This document shows positions 43,490-55,060 of a DNA stretch of 64,000 bases, in pieces. Under the pieces are notes generated by a model. That model searched no databases and was not told where the DNA came from. It worked only from the letters and a program-made list of their open reading frames with translations. The translations under genes and the position numbers were made by a program. The stretch comes from CAJXJP01 sp964022365. Lineage in GTDB: Bacteria; Patescibacteriota; Gracilibacteria; BD1-5; UBA6164. Where the stretch lies: assembly GCA_964022365.1 (NCBI GenBank), contig CAXHZN010000001.1, forward strand, positions 1-64,000. The letters are read 5' to 3'. Within the stretch, counting starts at the first letter, position 1. Every line of letters starts with the position of its first letter.

Positions 43490-44809
43490 TTATTTTATCC
43501 AAACTGTTATTGATCTCCCGTCTTCCCATGGTTCAATGTAATCTCTCGAAGGAAATGTTTCATTTCATAATCTCCATATTCAAATATATGGTCTAGAAGG
43601 AAACCAAAAAATATCTATAAGATCAGTTCAATAACTAAATGCTGTTCACATACTATGAGTAAAACTTCCATTTCCATCTACCCATGCGTTCATTCTGACT
43701 AAATTTGATGCAATTATTCTACTTCTGAAATCTTCTTGAGTGATATCTGTTGTATTGTTTTCTCAAACAGTAAATGCATTTGCAAAGTCATTCGTATTTT
43801 GATAATGTTCTATATTATTCCATACTTCAGCAGTAACTCTATCTGGAGTAGTTAAAATAGAATATCATTCTTCCAAATTATATGGTGTATACAAAAGGTG
43901 AAATGTATTTCAAGTCGGTGAAGTATAAATATAACGAATATCTTCAAAATCATTATTATCAATAATATTTTTATATACATTTAACAGTCATGAATTTTCT
44001 AAATGATACTTTGATTTTCCTGTATACAAAGTCCAACCTCAACCATCTGTTGTCATATCACAATATACAAGTTCTTTATTTTTTCATAATTGCAATAAAT
44101 AGTAATCGTCTTTTGATTGTAGTTGAGAATTATTTTTTAATAATTCATTACAGTTTGATTCTCTATTTACTATAGAATTATTTTTTATTCATCAAATCAT
44201 TCAAGAATTTTGAATAATTTGAGTATTTAATACTAATTTTTTTTCTCAAACTTCTGAAGCATTTTCTATATCAATTTCTAAAATTTCATTTTCATCAGAA
44301 ATTATTTCATTTGTAGTTTCATCTAATAAAATCCCTAATGCATCTCAGATAGATTTTACATATTTATCTGTATTATCTGCAAATGTTTTAGTTAGAGAAA
44401 CATTTGCAACAGATTCTTGATTTTCTAAAAATCAGATTACTTGAAATTTATTTCTTGCAAAATTTACTGCGTAACCATATGGTTTTTTTGTAACTGGATC
44501 GAGTCCACCATCAAAAATATTTAGATCTGACTCTAAAATATTTTGTGATAATTCTCATTGGTATTGAAATACAGTTCCACTGGCTGAAATATCTACTTTT
44601 TTATCAGGAAGTGGAAAATCGATATTTTTAGTTCTACTTAATTCAAATGATTTTGAAATATTTTTTAAATCGGCTAATCTTACAGAATCTCTCGAACTAC
44701 TTGTATATCCTTGAAAAGAGATAAACGCAACCGTTGCTAAAACGGCTAAAATCGTGATTACCACAATAAGTTCTATGAGCGTAAAAGCTTTATTGTTTTG
44801 TGTTTTCAT
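43490..44809 (-). CDS. Prepilin with fibrinogen-like YCDxxxxGGGW domain (P2)
   Basis: A 439-residue protein. Residues 1-35: class III type prepilin leader and helix (KA|FTLIELIVVITILAVLATV). Residues 35 to about 150: a pilin-like region nearly identical to the sister genes (FQGYTSSSRDSVRLADLKNI). At about 249-259 comes the module VYCDMTTDGGGWTLYTGKS, seen in fibrinogen-related lectin-like domains, followed by a diverged part ending DGRSITVWIK. It is probably cleaved by a prepilin peptidase and placed on the cell surface or pilus. Gene 3 of the array; the homopolymer has seven T and the frame is intact. Confidence 0.88.
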
Positions 44810-44830
44810 GTTTTGTATTTTTTGTAATAA

Positions 44831-46048
44831 TTATTCACATCATAGGCGAATTCAAGTTATATAGTGATCTTTATCTGGTGTTCATGAATTATAACCTAAA
44901 TACCAAAAAAAAGTGGTAAAATCTCTGTCTATAAGTCATTTTACTTGCTCTAATCTCCATATTCTTCCATCTACTGTTTTTGTTTCTAGTAATTCAGGAT
45001 GAGGACGAACATTATTAAATAAAAACCAACGACTTCCATCAGGATATCTAAATTCTTGTCTGAAAATATTATCAATATTATTATATGAAACCCGTGCTCT
45101 CATAGTAATATCTTTTCATATTTGACAAGTTCCTGTATTATTTATATTCATTGCATACTGAGTTCATTCTCATCATTTTTGATGTATAACATATCCAGAT
45201 TCTATAGGAGAATTCATAACAACGATAGTACTTGCTGGATTACTTGCTGTGTTTGCATTAACATCATTCCCCTCAGTTAAATCTCAAGTTTGAACTAACT
45301 CATCAGTAATAATATATTCTGGGTAGCTAAAGTCACAATATACTTCCCTTTTTGATGATGCTTCACTTAAAGAATATATTTGATATATTCCACTTTTTGT
45401 TGTTCCATTTTCATATAATCTAGTACAGTTTGCATCTGGTAGAATATTAACAAGTACTGATCAAGTTCATTCTATAATTCTTGAATTAGAGATATATGAC
45501 TGTATCTTTTGTGTAGTTGTGAGTAAATCTATATCATCTAAAATTACAGTATTAGTATTTTCATCTAATAATATTCAAATTTTATCTCATTTCGTTTGGA
45601 AATATTTATCTAAATTATTTGCAAAAATTTCATTCGTATTAATTTTTTTTGATATTTTTTTTTGTTCAAAAAACATCCCTAATTGAAATTTATTTTTTTG
45701 TTGATTTCTTGCATATATTACTCAACTTCAAGTTAACGGATCAAATCATCAATTAAACACTCAAATATCTGCTAATTGATTTTTTGACAATGTTCATTGG
45801 TAAAAAACTGTTGTACCACTTGCTGAGACATGAGCCATATCTTTTCATTCTGGCAATTTTATAGTTTTAACAACTTGTAGATTTAAAGCCTGACTAATAG
45901 ATTTTAAATCTGCTAATCTTACAGAATCTCTCGAACTACTCGTGTATCCTTGAAAAGATATAAACGCAACCGTTGCTAAAACTGCTAAAATCGTGATTAC
46001 CACAATAAGTTCTACGAGCGTAAATGCTCTATTGTTTTGTGTTTTCAT
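44831..46048 (-). CDS. Prepilin-like paralogue lacking GGGW (P3)
   Basis: A 405-residue protein with the same first 50 or so residues (RAFTLVELIVVITILAVLAT), then diverging earlier than the others (KSISQALNLQVVKTIKLPEG). It keeps ANCTRLYENGTTKSGIYQIY and REVYCDF (about residue 236), the entry to a fibrinogen-like module, but the GGGWT segment is replaced. The C-terminus KDHYITGIRLGCE is unlike its sisters. Second gene of the array. It may be a diverged adhesin with another ligand. Confidence 0.85.
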
Positions 46049-46067
46049 GTTTTAATATTCTAATAAA

Positions 46068-47366
46068 TTATCTTACATAAACTTTCATTTCTTGCCACTG
46101 AGCTATTGATAATCAAGATGAGGTTTCAACATCATAGTTATCTGGATTTCAAGGATAACAGTTCTGAGTACCTCAAATTCATAATTCAATTCTTTCAGTA
46201 GGAGTAAGTTGTGTAAAAATATCTGATCAGTTAGGATTACAAATATACATTTGATTTGTATAAGCAATATTTCTTCCATTTGCAAATATTCTAAATCCAT
46301 TTCAATATCAATAAAACATATTATTAACTATAACATTTTTTTCTCATGATAAACTTGTAAATTTTGCTTTAGGTTCACTAGAATTTGGCTCTTTTTTTAC
46401 ATTAAAATATATTTGTCTGATAGTTTCATCCAGTACTGCGGTATTTGATGTTCTTTCTATATGGTAATCTGGTAGATGATAAGGATTTGCATATATTTCC
46501 TGAAATACAATACTTCCACTTAGAGCTAATTTTTCATTTGTTTGTAGATTTGCTATTGCGTCAGATGGCAATCATTCCCATACTAAAGTCCAACCACCTC
46601 AATGATTTCCCATATCACAATATACTTCAAAATCTTCTCACTGCGTATTTGTTGGATTAATAAAATACATACCACTTCATTTTGAGTTTCAAGATTCTAA
46701 TATAGTTTTACAGCTTGCAATAGGATTAAATCTCGATAAAAATTGTCATTGAAGAGTTTCTTTATCAGCAGATATAATATCATTTTGAATACTTAACATT
46801 TTATAAGTATTTGTATCAGATTCTATATCTATTTCTAAGGTTGCGTTATCGTCTAATATAATTTCATTATTTGTTTCATCTAATAAGATTCATAAAGTAT
46901 CTCAACTAGATTTTACATATTTATCTGTATTATCTGCAAATGTTTTAGTTAAAGAAACATTTGTAACAGACTCTTGATTTTCTAAAAATCAGATTATTTG
47001 AAACTTATTTCTTGCAGCATTAATAGCATAACCATATGGTTGATCTGTAACTGGATCAAGTCCACCATCAAATATATTTAGATCTGATTCTAAAATATTT
47101 TGTGATAATTCTCATTGGTATTGAAAAATGGTTCCACTCGATGAAATATCTACTTTTTTATCCGGAAGTGGAAAATATACGTTTTTAGTTCTACTTAATT
47201 CAAATGATTTTGAAATATTTTTTAAATCTGCTAATCTTACAGAATCTCTCGAACTACTTGTATATCCTTGAAAAGAGATAAACGCAACCGTTGCTAAAAC
47301 GGCTAAAATCGTGATTACCACGATAAGTTCTACGAGCGTAAAAGCTCTATTGTTTTGTGTTTTCAT
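46068..47366 (-). CDS. Prepilin with fibrinogen-like YCDxxxxGGGW domain (P4)
   Basis: A 432-residue protein, first in the array. Prepilin leader and helix are identical to P1, and the shared region runs to about residue 150 with few changes. The fibrinogen-like entry IASCKTILESGNSKGSGMYF leads to EVYCDMGNHGGGWTLVWEW (about 247-262), then a unique region ending QEMKVYVR. The upstream gap 47367-47547 is A/T-rich and must hold the promoter for the array. UGA-Gly codons are frequent after residue 84. Confidence 0.88.
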
Positions 47367-47547
47367 GTTTTGTAAGTTTTGTTATAATTACAATGATAAT
47401 ATACCTAAATACTTAAAAAATTAAAATTTAAATATATTGACAATATTTTATTCTTTTTTATGAAAAAATTAATAAATTTTATTTTTTAAAAAATTTAATT
47501 ACACTAAAAATAATATGTTCACATAATAAATATTATTTAGTATAAAT

Positions 47548-48471
47548 ATGAATTTTAAAGAAGCACACGAAGCATTTCTCGATTATTTAGAAGTGATTAA
47601 AAATCAATCTCCTAGAACTGTAGAACAATACGATAGACATTTACGTAAATTTTGAGAATATTTAGAAGATAAAAATATTGATTCATATAATTATTGAGTA
47701 GAAAAAATTGATCTAAAAATAGCAGATGGATTTAGAACTTATATTCATAAAAATGCGAAAAAAATTCTTTCTGTAAAAACAGCTAATGCGTATATGATTA
47801 CTCTGAGAAGTTTTTTGAAATACCTCGAAAAAAAATGATTTAAAAGTCTTTCTCCTACAGCTATTGATCTAATTAAAGCCGAAGATAGACAAGTTGAATA
47901 TCTCACAAGTGAAGAATTAGAAAGATTATTTGCTAATGTTGACACAAACACAATTATTTGAACCAGGGATTTAGCAATAATGGAATGTATCTATTCTACA
48001 GGATTGAGAATATCAGAACTGACAAATCTCAATAGAAAAGATATAAACCTAAAAAGAAAAGAATTTGCGGTTCGTGGGAAATGAAAAAAAGTAAGAAGTG
48101 TATTTCTCACAAAACATGCTGCAAATCTCATCGAAAATTATTTAGAAAAAAGAACTGATAATTTGGAACCTCTGTTTATCAGACACAATATCAAAGTAGC
48201 TGATATAGATAATTTTGAAAATGAAAATGTCAGACTTTCTCGTTTTTTTATAACTTCGATGGTAAAAAAATATGCAACAAAAGCATTTATTTTAAAAAAT
48301 ATTTCAGCACATACTCTCAGACACAGCTTTGCCACTACCCTTTTAAATGCAGGGGCAGATTTAAGAGCCATTCAAGAAATGCTTGGTCACGCAAGTATCA
48401 CAACCACTCAAGTCTATACACATGTAGCAAACCCAAAACTGAAAGAAATTCATAATAAATTTATGAAATAA
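47548..48471 (+). CDS. xerD: Tyrosine recombinase XerC/XerD
   Basis: A 307-residue tyrosine recombinase. The N-terminal SAM-like core-binding domain (FLDYLEVIKNQSPRTVEQYD) is followed by catalytic blocks: Arg in IYSTGLRISELTNL, HTLRHSFATTLLNAGADLRA, GH in IQEMLGHASI, and the nucleophile Tyr in TTTQVYTHVANP. Length fits chromosomal Xer proteins rather than phage integrases. It lies next to the pilin array, but no att-like sites or other mobile genes were seen. Whether it is XerC or XerD cannot be told. Confidence 0.88.
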
Positions 48472-48477
48472 ATAATT

Positions 48478-48521
48478 AAAAAAAGAAGATATTGCTAAAT
48501 AATAGCAATATCTTCTTTTTT
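48478..48521. terminator. Bidirectional terminator after xer
   Basis: The stem AAGAAGATATTGCT / AGCAATATCTTCTT with A and T tracts; the TAG stop of the convergent HAD gene lies inside. Confidence 0.85.
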
Positions 48522-49424
48522 CATTTCGAAAATTAAATCTTTTCTTTCGAAAATTAAATGATAATTCACATCTTCTACTTTTGTGTCATCATAAACTTGG
48601 ATAACTTTTTTATCAGGATTTACAAAATAAAAATCTTTATTTTTATTTAAATGAAAACTGATTCAAAAGTCTGAACTTGTATCTCACATTCATCCTAAAA
48701 CTCCTGTGAGGATTTCTTTTTGCTGTAAAAGTTGGATAAATTTTGATTTATGAGGAGCTCACCATAGTGGAGTTAATACAAAATTACGAATGTTTATTTT
48801 TGTACCAAATCAATAAATATTATTTGCTGCAGCTGGAGAAATATTTTTTTCGATATATTCTTTAAGAATTTCTAAGTAAATATCAAAAATAAAATTTGGT
48901 GCTCCAGAAATAAACATAAATTTTTTTCCTGAATCTAAAACTTCTTTGAGTTTTTGAAATGAAAATCTGTAGGGATTTACCTTTTCTTTTTGTCTGAAGC
49001 TATTTTTTAAATATATCTTATATTCTTGCCAAGAAACTAATTCCCTATGCTTAATAAGCAAATAAATACCTGCATGGAGATATTCTGAGAAAGGAACTTC
49101 TTTGTTGTATGCTTGTTTTTCTAAAATATCAAAATATTGTAAATCTTTGAGAAATTCTGAGTATTTATTTACGTCACATTGTAAAATATCTTGTTTTTTT
49201 ACAAATTTTACAAATAAAGAAAAAGCTTCTTTTTGTAAGGTTCCTCTGAAAAATGTTCCATCTAAATCTGATAAAAAATATTCTCATTTTGGTAATTTAT
49301 CTATTTTTTGAGTGTAATATTCCTCTTGTAAAAAATCTTCACAAAATGATATTCATAAAATTTCTAAAATATCTTTTTTATTATTTTTTGATTTCAACTC
49401 TTCAATTGCCGTTTGTAATTCCAT
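48495..49424 (-). CDS. HAD-superfamily hydrolase (phosphoserine phosphatase-like)
   Basis: A 309-residue HAD protein. Motif I is YFLSDLDGTFFRGT; motif II KFMFISGAPNF; motif III probably HKSKF; motif IV VLGGMGDTSSDFGI. A long helical cap lies between I and II. The layout recalls the SerB/HAD-IB group. The terminal residues MKKEDIAII are encoded inside the terminator shared with xer. The substrate is unknown. Confidence 0.8.
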
Positions 49425-49531
49425 AAAAAATATTTAAAAAATAACTCCTCCCAGTTTTTAAGTATAAAAGATTTTCTAAAAAAAGAAAATTTACTATAAT
49501 AAAATAAATAATATTTAAGATTATATAGAGA

Positions 49532-50056
49532 ATGAAAGTAATAATTGGTTTATGAAATCCTTGAGAAAAATACACACTTACCAGACATAATGTAGGATTT
49601 TTATTTCTAGACTATTATAAACAAAAAAATAATTTTTGAGAATTCCAATTTGAATCTAAATTTAAAGCTGAAATTTCAAGTTGAACTTATGAATGAGAAA
49701 AATGTATTCTCGTAAAACCTCAAACTTTTATGAACCTCAGTGGAGAAGCTGTACAAAAAATCACGCATTATTATAAAGTAGAAAAACAAGATTGGGTCGT
49801 AGTATATGATGATATAAGTTTAGATTTTTGAAAAATTCGTTTCAGAGATAAATGAAGTGCCGGAGGTCAAAATGGAATAAAGGATATTATTTCTAAGTTT
49901 GATCAAGAGTTTAATAGGATAAAAATTTGAGTCTGACAAGATAAAAGATACGATTTAAGTGACTGGGTTTTATCAAAATTTCCAGAAGAAGAACAAATCG
50001 ATTTGGATAATGAAATATTTCCAGAATCAGAAGCATTATTACATGAAAAATTTTAA
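49532..50056 (+). CDS. pth: Peptidyl-tRNA hydrolase
   Basis: A 174-residue Pth that frees tRNA from stalled peptidyl-tRNA. Family blocks: GLGNPGEKYTLTRHNVGF with catalytic H19, KPQTFMNLSGEAV, VVYDDISLDFGKIRFR and GSAGGQNGIKDI. Two of the glycines in GLGNPG are UGA. The stop is separated by one base from murC, so the two form an operon. Confidence 0.95.
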
Positions 50057-50057
50057 T

Positions 50058-51383
50058 ATGGAGAAGAAAAAAATATATATAATTTGAGCAGGATGAATAT
50101 GAGTTTCTGCAATTGCTCGTTATTATAATGAAAATTGATATGAGGTTTTAGCAAGTGATTCAACACAATCTCAACTTACACAAACATTACAGTCAGAGTG
50201 AATCGATATTATTATTTGAGCTGATAAAAATAGAATCGATAATTCTTTTCAAAAAGTAATTTATACAGAAGCTGTAAAAACATCTCAAGAAGAAATAGCA
50301 AAAGCTATAGAACTTTGAATTCAAACGCAAACGTATCCAGAAGCACTCGCAGAAATTGCAAACAATAAAAGACTCATTGCCGTTTGTGGAACACATGGAA
50401 AATCTACTACAACAAGTTTAGTAAGTATCATGATGAAAAACTCACAAGTTTGAATAAATGCAGTTATTGGAACTCTATTAAAAGAATTTAATGGGAAAAA
50501 TACACATTTTTCTCACAGTGATTTTTTTGCAATTGAAGCTTGTGAATACAAAAGGTCATTTTTAAAATATACACCTGAATTTCTCATAATTACCAATATA
50601 GAGGTCGATCATCTTGATTATTACAAGGATGAAAAAGATTATATTTCAGCCTATAATGAAATGATAGATAAGGTAAAACCTGGAGGTTATGTAATTTATA
50701 ATGGACAAGATAAAAATTGTCTACAATTAAAAATAAGAGAAGATTTAGAATATATAAATCTATCAAAATGAGAATATATTCAACAAAATAATCACCATAA
50801 AATACCGCATATAAATATGCAAGTTCCCGGGAATCATATATTATTTGATGCACATTTAGCTTATTGTTTAGGGAAAATAGTAAACATACCTGACCAAGAA
50901 ATAGTTTCAAGTCTAGAAAAATATTCTGGAGTTTGGAGAAGAATGGAAATATTATGAAAAACACAAAATAATAATCTCATATATAGTGATTATGGACATC
51001 ATCCAACAGAAATCATTCTCACACTTCAAGCAATAAAAAATAAATATTCTCATAAAAGAATTATAACTATTTTTCAACCTCATCAATATAGTAGAACTAT
51101 CGAATTATTAGAAGATTTTAAAACATCTTTTGAAGATACTCATACTCTTGTGGTTCCAAATATTTATGAATCAAGAGATTCTAAAAAAGATATAGAAGCT
51201 ATGAATGCTCAAATATTTTTAGATTCAATCCAACATGAAGATAAAATACACTGAGTAAATTTAGAATATACTCAAAAAATTATTTCACATTTAGATGAGA
51301 AATATTCTCAGCAGGCAGTTATTATATTACTTTGAGCTTGAGATGTAGATAATTTAAGATATTCAATAGATTTCACAAAATAA
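50058..51383 (+). CDS. murC: UDP-N-acetylmuramate--L-alanine ligase
   Basis: A 441-residue Mur ligase. The N-terminal nucleotide-binding loop is IIGAGGIGVSAIARYY, with several UGA-Gly. The ATP loop is VCGTHGKSTTT; further blocks are ITNIEVDHLDYYKD, YSDYGHHPTEI and FQPHQYSRT, specific for MurC. It adds the first alanine in peptidoglycan synthesis. VPGNH is encoded with GTTCCCGGGAA, rare codons in this genome (see findings). It is co-transcribed with pth and ends at a strong terminator. Confidence 0.95.
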
Positions 51384-51422
51384 AAAAAAGGTTCCCGGGA
51401 AATTTCCCGGGAACCTTTTTTT
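51382..51422. terminator. CCCGGG-type terminator after murC
   Basis: The perfect stem AAGGTTCCCGGGAAA / TTTCCCGGGAACCTT with A and T tracts; two CCCGGG sites (51394, 51406). Shared with secD. Confidence 0.88.
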
Positions 51423-51425
51423 ATT

Positions 51426-53015
51426 TTATTTTTTCATTCCGATAAATGAATTTTTATTTTTTGTTGTTTTTGCTAGTAATATTAATAATACTCTAGAAAT
51501 CCACATGGCAGAAAATAGAGAAACTACTATACCAATTGCAAGCATAAAACCAAATCATTTAATCATATTTACACCAAATACAAAAAGTATAAGTGCTACA
51601 ATTAAACCGGTAAAGTTTGAATCCCAAATAGCTGACCAAGATTGTTTAAATCAAATAGATGTTGAATCAACCAGATTTTTACCTTTTTTTAATTCTACTT
51701 TAATTCTTTCAAAAATAAGTATATTTGCATCAATTGCCATACCAATTGAGAGAATTAACCCTGCAATCGAAGCAAGTGTTAATACTACTCCAAATGCCTT
51801 AATAATACTTAAAACTAAGATTATATAGAGTAATAATGCTATACTTGCAATTAATCCTGAAAATCTATAAATACTAATCAAGAAAATAAAAATAATTATA
51901 AATCCTGATATTCAAGCAATTACTAATTTTTCTAATGATTCTGCTCAAATTTTCGAATCAATTGTTTTTTCACTCGTTAAATAAATTGGAGCTGGAACAA
52001 CTCAAGTATTTATATCATTTGATAATTTTTTTGCTTCTTCTCATGTATAAGAACCAGTTATAACGGCTTTCCCTGTTAGAATTGGTTGATTAACATTTGG
52101 AGCAGTAAGAAGTTCTCAACCTACAAAAATAGCTATTTGCTGTCCTGATAATCTCGTAGAAAGTTCACCAAATATTTTTGCACCTTCTGTGTTAAATACT
52201 AATTCAACCATTGCATTAAAGTTTTGATCGTATTGAACTGATGAAGTTACAAAATATTTATCATTTAATATTCTTCCTTGACTATCAGCTGCGGGTTTCC
52301 ACATTGAAGGTTCTTTTGAAACAAAAATATACTCATATACAGTACCTTTTAGTTCTGATAATACAAGATAACCATTTTCAGTTTCTATGATTTCTTTTGA
52401 TTTTAATTCATCGATTTTATATAAATCTCAAATATTTCCTGATTCTCAAATTTCTACATTTTCATAATTATTTTGAAATTTTTCTGCAGTAAGAGAAAAT
52501 TTATATTCAGAAGTTTCGAGTTCTTGAACTATATCTGTAGCAATTTGATATCTTTGTTCGATATCTTCTTGTGTAACTTCGTTTCTTATTTCTTTAAATT
52601 CGATTTTCACCACTTTTCAAATAGCTTCTTTTGCTCTTTGAATATTTTCATTATTTTCAAAACTAGAATTTCCTTTTAATGGAATTTGAACAATAATATG
52701 TTTTTCTCCAGCATATGTAGCAGTTGTAATTACTGAATCATTAATTTTAAGTGTTTCAACTCTTTTATCAATAATTGATTTTAAACCTTCTACAATCTCA
52801 TTTTCACGAGCATTATTATATCCTTCTTCTAGAGAGGCTTCCGATAAATCAACTTTATAATCTAGTTCAATTCAACCTTGAAGATCTAAACCAAGTCTAT
52901 AATCTTTTCCAGTAAATGGCATTTGAATACCATAGTTAGCCCATGGAAAAATATAAATAAATAATAATCCTCCCGCAATGAGAATAAATAATAATCTGAA
53001 TAACAAGTTTTTCAT
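51426..53015 (-). CDS. secD: Protein translocase subunit SecD
   Basis: A 529-residue SecD that assists Sec export. First helix RLLFILIAGGLLFIYIF, then the signature LGLDLQGGIELDYKV, a P1 head domain, GEELLTAPNVNQPILTGKAV-like segment (here GGELLTAPNVNQP), and a C-terminal six-helix RND-type domain with LASIAGLILSIGMAIDANIL. An in-frame ATG at 53063 would add 16 residues (MCNIAKKSYLIFVV); ATG 53015 places the helix normally. secF is not adjacent on either side. Confidence 0.93.
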
Positions 53016-53110
53016 AAAATTAACAACAAAAATTAAATACGATTTTTTCGCAATATTACACAAATTATAAGAAAATATTCTAAAAGTAAATTTTTTATTT
53101 ATATTTCCAC

Positions 53111-53143
53111 AAAAAAATACCGATATCCAATTGGTACCGGTAC
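53111..53143 (-). terminator. Terminator after rlmN
   Basis: An imperfect stem TACCGGTACCAA / TTGGATATCGGTA on the minus strand, followed by a T-tract, 16 bases after the rlmN stop. Confidence 0.6.
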
Positions 53144-53158
53144 TTATTTTTTTGAATT

Positions 53159-54235
53159 TTATTTATCATCTTTTCTATACGACATAACTGTTTCTCAATC
53201 TTTTTTATTTGCTAATTGTCCACAAGCCGCATCAATATCGTCTCACATTGTGTGACGAATAGTTGAAACTACTCCATATTTTTCAAGTATTTTTTGAAAT
53301 TTTTCGATTACAAATCTCGGAGTTGTTGTATATCCATCAGAACTTGTTCCTTCTCAGGCATTATATGGAATAAAATTAACGTGTGCTAATTTTCCTTTTA
53401 ATAATTGACCTAATTCATCCGCAAGTTTGATATGGTCATTTACTCCATTAATCATGATATATTCGTAAAAAATTCTTTTATTTGTTTTTTCTACATAATT
53501 ATCTAATGATTTCATGAGTTTTTCAAGTGGCCAAGTATGATCTACTGGCATTATTGAACTTCTCACTTCATCATTTGGAGCATGAAGTGAAATAGCGAGT
53601 GAAGTTTGAGGAAAGTCATTGGTAAATTTATCAATTCCTGGAACAATTCAACAAGTAGAAACCGTTACTCTTCTATTTGCAATAGCGATTTTCTTTTGAT
53701 GCGTGATAAATTCGATTGAAGTTTTTAATCCATCATAATTTAAAAATGGTTCTCCCATTCCCATATAAACAACATTTCTTAAAAAATCTCCTTCATCATT
53801 TAATAAACTACAAGCATAATACACTTGTTCGATTATTTCTTCTGGATCCAGATTTCTTTTTAAACCAAGTTTACCCGTTGCACAAAATGTACAAGCCATT
53901 GGACACCCAACTTGACAAGAAATACAAAGTGTATTTCTCCCTGATCTATGTCTCATGATAACTGCTTCGATAAATTCTCCTCTAGATGTTTTAAACAAAA
54001 TTTTTGTCGTTTGTCCATCAGCAGAAGTTTTTTGAGTATCAATATCTAGTGTTTTAAATACAAAATTTTCTTGGAGAATATCTCTCATTTTTTTAGGAAT
54101 TGTCCCCATTTCTTGAAAATCTTGAACATAATTTTTATAGATTGCATTCTCAATTTGAGCATAACGAAAAGTAGGAAAACCGTTTTGTTTTAAGACTTCT
54201 TTTACTTTTGCTTCATTATGAATTGAATATTTCAT
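53159..54235 (-). CDS. rlmN: 23S rRNA/tRNA adenine-C2 methyltransferase RlmN
   Basis: A 358-residue radical-SAM methyltransferase. The cluster motif is CQVGCPMACTFCATG, preceded by RSGRNTLCISCQVG, then NVVYMGMGEPFLNYDG, RRVTVSTCGIVP and SLAISLHAPNDEVR. Resolving cysteines are in TVSTC and near IDAACGQL. Most glycines are GGN; UGA occurs in a few (STCGIVPG, NAGEG). Confidence 0.95.
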
Positions 54236-54366
54236 TATATATTTTGTAATAATTTTTAAATTTTGGCATATTCTAAGAATAAACTCGTATTTGTAAAGGT
54301 AAAATAAATTGATTAAAAAGATTTTTTTTTTATTATATTAATATATAATTTTTAAATTTTTTTCGC

Positions 54367-55023
54367 ATGAAAAAAAATATCCTCGCAAATTCTATTGCTG
54401 AAGCTATGGTTGTGATGTTAGTAATACTTATTGGTGTCACTGGTTCATATCAAATGTTTAGTCAATCTATCAAAACCGTTGATAGCAGTGAATACAAAAT
54501 TAGAGCAATTTCAATGGCAAAAGAATGACTCGAAGCTGTGAATAATATCAGAGATACAAACTGGATTTTATTTAAATGAGATCTTCCAAATTGTTGGAAT
54601 GTTTTAAACTATAATATAAGTTGTTTTAATGATACAGGAACAACTAGAGATATTAGAGAATGAAGTTATAGAACTTATATTTCTACGAATAATAGATGGA
54701 TATTAGAACTTTATAGTTGAAATTTAGATTATTCAGAAGTTGCTTACAGAGATCATTTTACTGTATGACTCGATGATAAATGATTTTTTACACAATCTTG
54801 ATCATTAATAGTAGATGAAATTAAGCCTCCTTTTACTAGAGAAATAATTATTGAATATTTAGATGATTGAGAAAACCCTATAAATAGTGGTGTAAATATT
54901 TCAAATGAACAAAAAATGAAAGTTACAGCAAAAATTCAATGGATTGATTCTTGATCAAATCAAGTGAGAAAACTTGAAATGAGTAATATCCTTACCAACT
55001 GGGCAAATAAAAAAACCAATTAA
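54367..55023 (+). CDS. Prepilin-like protein (PilV/GspI-like)
   Basis: A 218-residue protein with a type IV prepilin-like N-terminus (MKKNILANS|IAEAMVVMLVILIGVTGSYQ, Glu at +3 or so of the helix), followed by SMAKEGLEAVNNIRDTNW, typical of minor pilins of the PilV/GspI type. The C-terminal globular part has no known domain. It is not part of the four-gene array but may join the same pilus. Its end (ACC AAT TAA) lies in a palindrome shared with the convergent giant gene. Confidence 0.75.
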
Positions 55024-55060
55024 AAAACAATCCGAAACGGATTGTTTTTTAATTGGTTTG
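55011..55060. terminator. Long palindromic terminator encoding both C-termini
   Basis: A stem of about 22 bp (ACCAATTAAAAAACAATCC and complement) with a GAAA-type loop. Both convergent genes end in ACC AAT TAA (TN-stop) within it. Confidence 0.88.

Noticed and set aside
42183..47366. Regularly repeated ~250-base blocks resembling a repeat array
   Set aside because: They are the conserved 5' ends of four paralogous pilin genes; spacing (about 1.3 kb) and coding content exclude CRISPR.
47548..48471. Tyrosine recombinase as integrase of a mobile element
   Set aside because: No att-like direct repeats, tRNA target or phage genes were seen around it, and its length and motifs fit a chromosomal Xer protein.
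50590..50964. A 124-residue minus-strand open frame
   Set aside because: It is an antisense shadow of murC; the protein is low-complexity and hydrophobic by mirror of AT-rich codons.
53015..53063. SecD start at ATG 53063
   Set aside because: It would add MCNIAKKSYLIFVVNF before the first helix, not usual for SecD; it is kept only as an alternative.
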